Positions 8,031 through 14,633 of a stretch of DNA of 14,633 nucleotides are shown in pieces. The stretch comes from Clarireedia homoeocarpa (lineage: Eukaryota; Ascomycota; Leotiomycetes; Helotiales; Rutstroemiaceae). The notes under the pieces were generated by a model that saw only the letters and a program-made list of their open reading frames with translations, had not been told where the DNA came from and made no database searches. Position numbers and translations under genes: made by a program. The number at the start of each line of letters is the position of its first letter. Position 1 is the first letter of the stretch. The DNA is taken from assembly GCA_001465935.1 (NCBI GenBank), contig LNKV01000137.1:1-14633 (forward strand), written 5' to 3'.

Positions 8031-8090
8031 CCCTTATTTTGTGATTTTGAATCCCCTCATTTATCCAACCCATCAATTAATATTATCAAT

Positions 8091-9361
8091 ATGGCACCAC
8101 CAACACGTCTAAACCTATTCAGAACTCCTTCCCCTGAACCTTTACAGGGTAAAGAAGCTACAACAACAAGGAAATGCAAGTTCTACGATGCGTTGGCGCG
8201 AAACCCGGAATCCAAGCCACTTTATCGGATATCACAAGAGTGCGGAATTGCAGAATCCACAGGCCGGAAATGGAAGCAACAATGGCTTGAAATGGGCCCA
8301 GAAGCAAAGCGGAAGTTAAGGCCAAGGTCTAGAGTACTTGGACGTAAGTCTAGAGTTACTAAAGATATATGCAAGATGCTTATATCGCCGTCACGAAATC
8401 CGGTCCGCAAATTACCCTATGATGCTCAAATTGCATACCACAAAATACCTGTTAAAACGCGTCAACTACAACGGAAAATAAAGGAATATACTAAGGGAGG
8501 TGGCAGATACCTTTGTGCCTTTATTGAGAAAGAGTTGTCGGCCAAAAACAGAGAAGGACGTACAATATATAGTCAAACGCACTCCTCAGATTCTGTAGAC
8601 GGTTTTTGGGATCATGTGCTCTTTACGGACGAAGCACATGTTGATCCTACTTCTCAGTCTCAAGGCAGAGTCCTACGAGAGCAGGGAACACACGATAATC
8701 CTGAGAATATCGAAGAGAGACTACCACTTCAAGGTGTACGGTTCCATATAGCCGGTTGGATCAGTTGGTAGGGGAAAGCAAAGAAGTTGAAGTTTTATAA
8801 TGATGAGCAGGATGCAATTGAGCAACCTAAGATACCCCCAAGCCTCGTCGACGCCCAAAGACCGAAACAGAGGAGGATTATCATCGCCGAATAGCGGAAT
8901 GGGAAGCTTCAAAGCCGCATACCCGAGAGATTAAGGTTCAGGGTAATGCAATGACCCAGAAGTACTATGTAGAGAATCTACTACCTATATACGTCGATGC
9001 TATTGAAGAAATACGGAAAATTAAGCCTGGACTTTGGCTTCTACAAGAGGATGGAGACCCTTCACATGGGATGCGGAAAGCTGGGCTAGCACAGGTATAT
9101 AAAGATGAGCACAACGTCAAAAACTTACAGCATCCTGCTCAGAGCCCTGATCTTAACCCTATAGAAGGTATTTGGGCTATTATAAAGCAACGTCTACGTC
9201 GCCGAGTTTTCGATTCAGAAGAGGAAATGAAGGAAGCGCTACAGGAAGAATGGGACAAAATTACTATAAAGGAGATACGAACCCGTATCTCTGATATGCC
9301 TAGAAGATGCGCCCAACTTATACGATCAAATGGAGGTCCTATTCGAGGCAATAAGTGGTAG
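8091..9361 (+). pseudogene. Tc1/mariner-like transposase, inactivated by one stop and one frameshift
   Basis: The start is ATG at 8091 (MAPPTRLNLF). An N-terminal helix-turn-helix follows (about residues 25-65: LYRISQECGIAESTGRKWKQ) as the DNA-binding part. The DDE core is: first Asp in LFTDEAH (residue 180), second Asp in LLQEDGDPSH (codon 9050), and Glu in SPDLNPIEGIW (codon 9164), with 37 residues between the last two. The frame stops at TAG 8769-8771 after GWISW. The same frame then gives KLKFYNDEQDAIEQPKIP up to about 8837, and the coding frame shifts at a C-run near 8835-8839, resuming as PKPRRRPKTETEED and running to TAG at 9359. A missing base in the C-run explains the shift. Homologous fungal transposases as I recall them have Trp at the stop position (TGG to TAG, a possible RIP-type change). 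Members normally cut and paste their own element; this copy cannot encode a full protein. Confidence 0.9.
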
Positions 9362-9415
9362 TTTAGATTTATTATAATATTAAATATAAGTAGTTGACCT
9401 CTTGATCAATTTGGT

Positions 9416-9456
9416 GGGCACGGGCCATTCGCACAGAATTCTGACAACCCCTGTTG
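9416..9456 (-). repeat. Right terminal inverted repeat of the transposon
   Basis: 41 bp, perfect inverse of the left end. The transposase stop at 9359-9361 lies 54 bp inside it. Confidence 0.93.
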
Positions 9457-9649
9457 CTCTCTAAGTCGGTGGCGAATTACTAAAAGCATGTGGTATTATG
9501 CCGGAGTGTAGATAATAGAAGACAATGCAAGGAATATACAAGGCATACATGTGAATCGATAGCATGTGAGATTAACATAAACCGACCTGTCACAGTACAA
9601 ACCCAGTTTCTTATTTCCCAATATTATCAATCTACCTAAATTTTCCAGA

Positions 9650-9846
9650 ATGCGTTCCTTCGCCGCAGCCGGGCTCTTCACAGCACGAGCTAATCTCAGC
9701 GACCGAGATGGAATGACCCCTCTGGGTGGACTCCCACTGGTGACCTAGTCTGCAACTTTGACAATAAAGAACTGGACATAGGCGCCGAACCAAAAAATAA
9801 ATCATGCGTCTATGGAACCAAAATGGGTATGAAAATTCTTCATTGA
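9650..9846 (+). pseudogene. Possible small secreted-protein gene, frameshifted
   Basis: ATG at 9650 begins MRSFAAAGLFTARANLSDRD, whose first 14 residues resemble a short signal peptide; this frame ends at TAG 9746-9748. A different frame opens after 9693 and runs 50 codons to TGA 9844-9846. It reads RWNDPSGWTPTGDLVCNFDN and then KELDIGAEPKNKSCVYGTK, with two cysteines and protein-like composition. No donor/acceptor pair fits between them, so a one- or two-base indel near 9680-9700 would be needed to join them. I recognise no family. It may be a decayed effector-like or secreted protein, or two unrelated short frames. Confidence 0.28.
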
Positions 9847-10547
9847 TCAAATCCTGCCGCTTATCCTTAGACTTGATGTTATGATTGACAGGGATTTTTA
9901 GCTTTCAAAAGTATATTATTTTGATTACCTGCTATGATGGCTAAGTGGCTAAGTGATGTGATGAGGCACTTTCTAGTTTCACCTCAAGATATGAAAAAAA
10001 CGTTCGTGGATGTCACCCATCACTGAAGGGTACTGGAGGGTGATCATACAGGCACTAATAACCTCACGTCTGCATATCAATATACACGATGCAAAGATTA
10101 TGCTCCGTTTACTTTTCCGTTGGAGCTTTATGGACACATCGTTCACAGGCGATATACCTTCAAAGCAGAGGACGAGGTGAGATAGAATTCCACTGTGATT
10201 GTTTTGGAAGCCGGAAACTACACATCTCAACGGAGGATAACCAAGTTTACATAGAGAAACTTAACGCGGTGTTTGAGTGCCGTTTACCAAAATTATATCC
10301 ACCCTGAAACTCAGTGACTAATGCGCTAAGCTGCATTAATAAATGCTTTGTAATTATCCATTGATTCCTATCTAGCTCAATCTCCAGCAACTCCGTGTGT
10401 ATAAATACCCAATTCTAATCTAACACTTTTTAAATGGCTGAAGCCACAATTCGGTCTGCAGACACAGAAACCCCTTAAAACATCATAATCGATTTGAGAT
10501 ATTTTAATGTCATATGCCATCTCAAAGTAAGATGAGCTAGAGTAAAC
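9847..10547 (+). other. Mostly intergenic, with one weak small ORF (10089-10307)
   Basis: An ATG at 10089 opens a 72-codon frame (MQRLCSVYFSVGALWTHRSQ, later KLHISTEDNQVYIEKLNAVF) ending TGA at 10305-10307. A 30-codon frame at 9934-10026 (MMAKWLSDVMRHFLVSPQDM) lies upstream with a CACTAATAACC branch-like site between them, but no phase-consistent splice joins the two. From 10308 to 10547 nothing is recognised apart from a TATA-like GTATAAATA near 10399-10407. Expression evidence would be needed to accept either ORF. Confidence 0.2.
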
Positions 10548-11680
10548 TCACGCACCTTGACTGTGAAACATGCTACTGTGGGGTGATGGGGCATCTGAAC
10601 GATATGAACGTCGGCGACTATCAACTCCATAATCGTCGAATTTGTAAGAGCTTTGACAGGCTTTCATCTGCCCATCCGGGCTCGCTGACTCCTTGAAACG
10701 CCACTGACTTGAAGCCGGAGATATATTGTCTGCCATTGTAAACTTCTGTCTGGTAGCGGGCTTGTCTGCTTCAGTAGTGGGCTTTATATCTTGATTATTG
10801 GACAAGGAACCCAGGAATATATCATTCTGTACAGCATAATTGGGAGCCTTCGAATCAAGGCATGGGGATACGTATAAAGTCCGGTCTTGAAAAAGGCTTG
10901 TAATCGCTGCAAGGTTACTTGCACCTTCTGCTACCCGTTTTTGAAGTTCCCCTATGGTTATCTGTTGGTAGTGGATAGTCGCCGAGAGTTCTTGATTGAC
11001 TTGGTATGTTCTGGCAAGTTCGCTTACGTGACCTGTGCTTTGCATTTCGAGTTCTGATATCCGTGATTTCTGGGCTTTGATGAAGTGGTTTTGCGCTTCG
11101 CTAAGCTCTTTGTAGTTCCTCATAAGATCTTCCTCGTCTTCTAGATCCCGCACTTTGTTTTCGTAAACTTTTATGCCAGCTTCAAACTCTTTGCCTCGCT
11201 CGTCTGCTAACTTGATACGCTGCATCAACTTCCGCGCTAGCCTGCGATGACGTCTACGTTGTGTACCATCGACTTGAAACGTAACGTGATTTGCAGGGGT
11301 TCTACTGCAATAAACCTAGGATTCTGGGCATTAGTACACACAATGCAGCTGAAGATTCCTCTTACATTGTTGGATTTCATGTTAGCTAATTCCTTCGAAG
11401 TCGCACCAGGTACTGTTCGCTGATATACTTGTAACATGTTTTATTTCCCTGGTAATATGAGATAAGACGAATTGCTTAATATACCGTCGTTGTTCTTCCA
11501 TAATGCGAGACATATGAAGTTCCGTAGCCGTGGCTATTGTGCGCTTGCTTGCTATGAATAAATCTATGTTAAAAAGGGTTATCTGTGCTCAAGCTCACTT
11601 AATGCTGACACAGTTGATGAAGCTGTGCACCTTTTCGTATTGACAGTCTTGGAGTGGTTCTCGTGAAATTTGGATGACAT
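10548..11680 (-). CDS. Coiled-coil protein of unknown function, multi-exon, 5' joins partly unresolved
   Basis: The main exon runs from about 11315 to TGA 10550-10548 (255 codons). It begins VYCSRTPANHVTF, has a basic patch (QRRRHRRLARK), then long helices (KVRDLEDEEDLMRNYKELSE; SRISELEMQ; ATIHYQQITIGELQKRVAE), and ends in a Ser/Pro/Arg-rich tail (SRRRSYRSDAPSPHSSMF). A likely start is ATG 11680-11678 (MSSKFHENHSKTVNTKRC, 27 codons plus one base). A 47-nt intron follows (donor GTGAGC at 11598, acceptor TTCATAG at 11552), then an exon SKRTIATATELHMSRIMEEQ. A separate 50-nt intron (11365-11316, GTAAGA, ACTAAT, CCTAG) joins LANMKSNN to VYCSRT. How the SKRTIA exon connects to the main exon is unclear, because no donor/acceptor pair fits well. 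GTGAGT at 10551 could also extend the 3' end. No family is recognised; a self-associating structural or regulatory protein is inferred from the coils. Confidence 0.55.
11316..11365 (-). other. Probable intron in the coiled-coil gene
   Basis: Donor GTAAGA at 11365, branch TACTAAT about 15-20 nt before the acceptor CCTAG ending at 11316: 50 nt, phase 0 on both sides. The main exon's frame is closed upstream by the TAG formed at this acceptor (11318-11316), consistent with an exon boundary there. Confidence 0.6.
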
Positions 11681-11714
11681 TTATATCGCTTTTAGTGGAT
11701 TATGACATACGTGC

Positions 11715-11728
11715 CTACTGTACAGTAG
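11715..11728. promoter_or_regulatory. Perfect 14-bp palindrome in the divergent promoter region
   Basis: CTACTGTACAGTAG reads identically on both strands. It lies 34-48 bp upstream of the proposed minus-strand ATG (11680) and about 250 bp from the plus-strand ATG (11977), so it is a candidate site for a dimeric transcription factor. No known consensus is claimed. Confidence 0.4.
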
Positions 11729-11976
11729 ACCTAAAATTTAAAATATTCTATAGCCAAGCAAGCTAAGCTGCTATTGGGCCTACACTCTACGATGACGAGC
11801 TGGGGAAGCTCCAGGGCTCTTGGATGACATGGTTATTAATGCTTTCTTAGTTGAAATACCTCAGGTTCTTTTGGCAAGTTTCAAAGTGAAGTATTACGAA
11901 CTCGATAGAGAAGCGTCGGTGGGAATACCAAGACATTCCTCAGATCCAAATACTTCTCCATATCGTCACAGAAACT

Positions 11977-12732
11977 ATGTCTAAACATCTTACAGATAAT
12001 AATCATGACTCGCAGCAGACACAAAGGCGTCGACGGCCAGACCCTTTATCTTCGGACTCTCCGCCATCCAAGACACTCGCAGACAAGCAGACAACCGAAA
12101 ACACGTCAACCAAGACAAAACTTCCCGTAGCAACGACCGGGTTAGCGCCACCGGCATTACCGACCGTGACTCTAGCATCTCCTCCAGCGACAATCCCAGG
12201 AGTAAATGAATCTTGCACGGCCGAGAGCATGACAACAGAGCCTTTGGTAGGGAATTTGGTAGACTCTAACCTAAAGGCTAGAGATTCGGCCTCCCTCAAA
12301 CCACCACAGTCGGCTTCGGTTCTTCTATCTCCGTATAAGTGAGTAGTTATCCTTTATTGACCGTATTTGGAATGCTAAATTGATTTGAGGAAACCAAGCC
12401 TCCTAAATGGAAGGGATGAATTGGTTTTCGATGATAGCGACCGCATCTCAAATATTGCTGAAAATCCAGTCATAGTACCTCCTATACAAAATGAGAAGGA
12501 TGCTGCTGAAAGTGTAGCAGGAGGTCGTGAACCTCATCAGGACGAAGTATCATGGAAGGAGGTGAAGAAGCGGAAGACGCTCCATGAATATGTAGATGTA
12601 GATCCACCCAAAAAAAGGCTACCAGAGTTTAACGCGAAGGTGAGCTTAGATTGCGATGGAGATACCAGACTCTTCATCACAATTACAAAGAATGGCCCGA
12701 ATACACGATTCGAAGTCGCTCAGGAGGAATGA
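11977..12732 (+). CDS. Two-exon gene of unknown function (234 aa), disordered N-terminus
   Basis: Exon 1 is 11977-12338 (MSKHLTDNNHDSQQTQRRRR) and exon 2 is 12390-12732. They are joined by a 51-nt intron that restores one frame (SPYK then KPSLLNGRDELVFDDSDR). Residues 1-120 are Pro/Thr/Ser-rich and probably disordered, with a basic RRRR patch. After the join the protein is acidic, then carries SWKEVKKRKTLHEYVDVDPP with PKKR, a possible nuclear signal. It ends in a compact, strand-like segment (KVSLDCDGDTRLFITITK) before EVAQEE and TGA at 12730-12732. I recognise no domain. It faces away from the coiled-coil gene across 296 bp and may share control with it. Confidence 0.6.
12339..12389 (+). 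other. Predicted intron of the 11977 gene
   Basis: Consensus donor GTGAGT at 12339, branch-like TGCTAAAT and acceptor TTGAG ending at 12389: 51 nt with matching phase 2. The GAG acceptor is unusual, but it is the only nearby AG that keeps exon 2 in frame. Without splicing the protein ends at the TGA inside the donor. Confidence 0.6.
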
Positions 12733-13304
12733 AACTATTGATTTGATACACAATAGTATGTAGGTGATATAGCATAAGATGGTGCGCTAAATGTCGGATA
12801 GCTGGCGCCTAAATTCGATTCACTTGAGAACGACCTTGGACCTAAGATTCAGAGCAGTTTTATCTACTCTATTACTTGAGAAATTACAGTCACAGTGTAA
12901 TAATAGCATTGATATGCTATTCTCGTCTTCTACTTATGCTATATGATCATCTCAAGAGTTTTTGAAGTTAGAATAGCACTGTGTATCTAATCTAATATTC
13001 TACATTCACACTTTGCTTCTTCAAGTATATGATCTCGCTCCTAGTAGTAGTATTGCTCCTTCTAGAAGTTGTGAAGTACTTTAAGATAGACCATTTTTGC
13101 TTTGTATAATGACATATCACTCTAATATCTACTACAAATTCAATATACAATCTTATATCCAATGGTAAGATGAATACCAAACAATGTTTTAAAATTTCCT
13201 TTAAGCTAAGGTTAGTAACGTTACGTTGCGGTAAACAGCTATGACTTGATGATTATACAATCTAGACATACAAATAATCTCAATCATATAAGCCTATCAA
13301 ATGA
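12733..13304. other. Intergenic AT-rich DNA with small palindromes
   Basis: No gene is seen. AATAGCAT-TGAT-ATGCTATT at 12902-12921 is a perfect 8-bp-arm hairpin, and the palindrome GTAACGTTAC lies at 13215-13224. CACAGTG near 12891-12897 and CACTGTG near 12978-12984 are inverted around the hairpin, a weak hint of a small foldback unit. Confidence 0.4.
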
Positions 13305-13571
13305 TATTCACAGTTGGCAGGTTGTAAAGAGATAGGATCTATACTCATAACCTTAAACGTTGCTGCGACTTGTTGTAAAGTGGAATATGCATACGAATTC
13401 AGTGTTAGGCGTGTAGTCGACGCTGGACGTAGTAGGTCAGCTGTTAGAGAACTATGGCCATCAAGCCATTCCCAGCATCGAGTATATCTTTATGACACTG
13501 GAAACAGACCAGCAGGTTACGCGAATGCAATCTGCTTTTTAGAAATAAAGTACATAGAGAGAGTTGTATGA
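13305..13571 (+). CDS. Possible exon fragment or chance open frame
   Basis: A frame is open from 13305 to TGA 13569-13571 but has no ATG. It reads FSVRRVVDAGRSRSAVRELW and later YLYDTGNRPAGYANAICFLE. An acceptor-like ATATTCACAG ends at 13313, so it could be a last exon, but no upstream exon or donor was found. The composition is moderately protein-like. No family is recognised. Confidence 0.2.
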   Translation, partial: YSQLAGCKEIGSILITLNVAATCCKVEYAYEFSVRRVVDAGRSRSAVRELWPSSHSQHRVYLYDTGNRPAGYANAICFLEIKYIERVV

Positions 13572-14633
13572 TGAATACAGCTCTCATAATGATGAATAAT
13601 TTACCGTGTGAGTTTCATTCACGTGGTCTACTTAAGGACATAAATATCCATAGTTCTCGCTAGCCAAGTTCAAGCAATATCCACTTTTTCAACAGCTGGT
13701 GTATATCCACACATCTAGTCTATACAGCAGGTTAAATAACAGCCGACCGGAATCCGGAAAAAAATAAATAGTGGCTTCAAAAACGAAATTTACAATCGTA
13801 AGCATGCATCTATCTATCACTAGCTGGCTTATTAAGCGGTTATTCCTCTACCAATCACGGAGATTTTCGCCACCCAGCTGACGTTAATGCGTAGAGGCAC
13901 ATTAACACAGCTTCAATATATATATAGCCCTTCGATGGTTTTTACTGGCATCAATCATCATAGCTTTTATCAAATTACATAATTATATGCCGATATTGAC
14001 GATTGACGATAACATATATATCCACGTAAATATTCATAGCCTCTACTGCTGCCCAACACAGTCGCCCACTACGTCCTACATGCGATGCATAAATTCATTT
14101 TATCTATCATTAAGAGTTCTTTGGTTTTCACTATGAACGCGCTTCGTATCTTTTGGGATGAGCTTACGCTTAATGCCCAACTAGCAGAGTACCAGCACAT
14201 CTCCTTAAACTACCGACCATCACGACGATGGAAATGGTTAGCCGAATCACTTTAGGATACTTTAGGATATATATATATACTGTAGACACGCCGGGAAACT
14301 CCCTTGCGTGCTCTTGTAATAAGCTCTAGAGATCATCACGATCTCAAGCTTTACACGGTTTATATCTACATTTTAAACTTCTTTTCGCTTAAAAACGTGA
14401 TCTACTGATGTATATATATACTGTATTTTTCCTCTCGCCGAGGGGATTGAAATCTATTATCACGACGCTATCTTATCACATATTCAACTCCGAACCGTAG
14501 CTCATGCGGAACGCACTATGAAAGCTAAGAGAGCGGTGAGGGGACCCTTCCAGGATATTAAAAACATCTCTCGGCCCCGTCGGTCGTGAGAAAACATACA
14601 TTATACAACGGTCTGCAGCTTTCTGAGGTTAGC
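13572..14633. other. Intergenic, no gene recognised; small repeats
   Basis: AT-rich with many TATATA runs. ACTTTAGGAT is tandemly duplicated at 14249-14268. The 15-mer TATATATATACTGTA occurs at 14270-14284 and again at 14411-14425. The final 150 bp are somewhat richer in GC and may approach a gene beyond the right edge, but no frame there can be supported. Confidence 0.4.

Larger units (their letters stand above)
7990..9456 (+). mobile_element. Tc1/mariner-superfamily DNA transposon, complete ends, inactive
   Basis: A 1467-bp element bounded by perfect 41-bp terminal inverted repeats (7990-8030 and 9416-9456), each starting CAACAGGGGTTGTCAGAATT when read inward. It holds one transposase reading frame with a DDE catalytic core. 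The flanking bases are CTCT on both sides (7986-7989 and 9457-9460), which could be a 4-bp target duplication, but the TA expected for Tc1/mariner is not present. The identical ends suggest a recent insertion, or that decay spared the ends, whereas the transposase is broken twice. Confidence 0.9.

Noticed and set aside
7944..8090. Transposase start upstream at 7944
   Set aside because: This start lies outside the element's left inverted repeat and reads through the repeat; ATG 8091 inside the element is the natural start.
12003..12299. Minus-strand open frames opposite exon 1 of the 11977 gene
   Set aside because: They are shadows of the low-complexity Pro/Ser/Thr exon, and splicing supports the plus-strand model.

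Overview
The window looks like a gene-poor, decayed stretch of a filamentous ascomycete nuclear genome. The evidence is short (47-64 nt) spliceosomal introns with GTAAGT/GTGAGT-type donors, ACTAAT-type branch sites and YAG acceptors, a fungal-type Tc1/mariner-like transposon, and many reading frames broken by stop codons. I saw no rRNA, tRNA, CRISPR or bacterial operon features. The species cannot be named from this sequence.

Layout. 1-450 carries a possible decayed minus-strand reading frame running off the left edge. 450-1810 is AT-rich non-coding DNA with a structured patch near 900-1010 and a 12/11-bp minisatellite at 1205-1307. 1814-3405 is a two-exon plus-strand gene of unknown function (512 aa) with a repeat-built C-terminus; its repeat continues in frame beyond the stop. 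3556-5300 has no secure gene, only a decayed antisense frame and a well-formed intron-like segment. About 5308-5815 is an Ala/Glu/Arg-rich coiled-coil repeat gene broken by internal stops. 6002-6180 is a small inverted-repeat (MITE-like) unit.

6399-7422 (minus) is the most informative gene. Spliced through two introns it encodes about 300 aa: an N-terminal multi-span membrane region followed by a C-terminal SUMO-like (Rad60-SLD type) beta-grasp domain without a visible diglycine tail. Upstream of its TATA box lie two diverged direct repeats. 7990-9456 is a complete but dead Tc1/mariner-superfamily element with perfect 41-bp terminal inverted repeats, a D-37-E catalytic spacing, one nonsense codon and one frameshift.

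The right third has a possible frameshifted small secreted-protein gene (9650-9846), and a divergent gene pair: a minus-strand coiled-coil protein (10548-11680, multi-exon, one join unresolved) and a plus-strand two-exon protein of unknown function (11977-12732). They share a 296-bp intergenic region containing a perfect 14-bp palindrome. 12733-14633 is mostly featureless apart from one possible exon fragment and small repeats. No pathway links these genes. The best candidates for something undescribed are the membrane-anchored SUMO-like protein and the stop codon inside the C-terminal repeat of the 1814-3405 gene.
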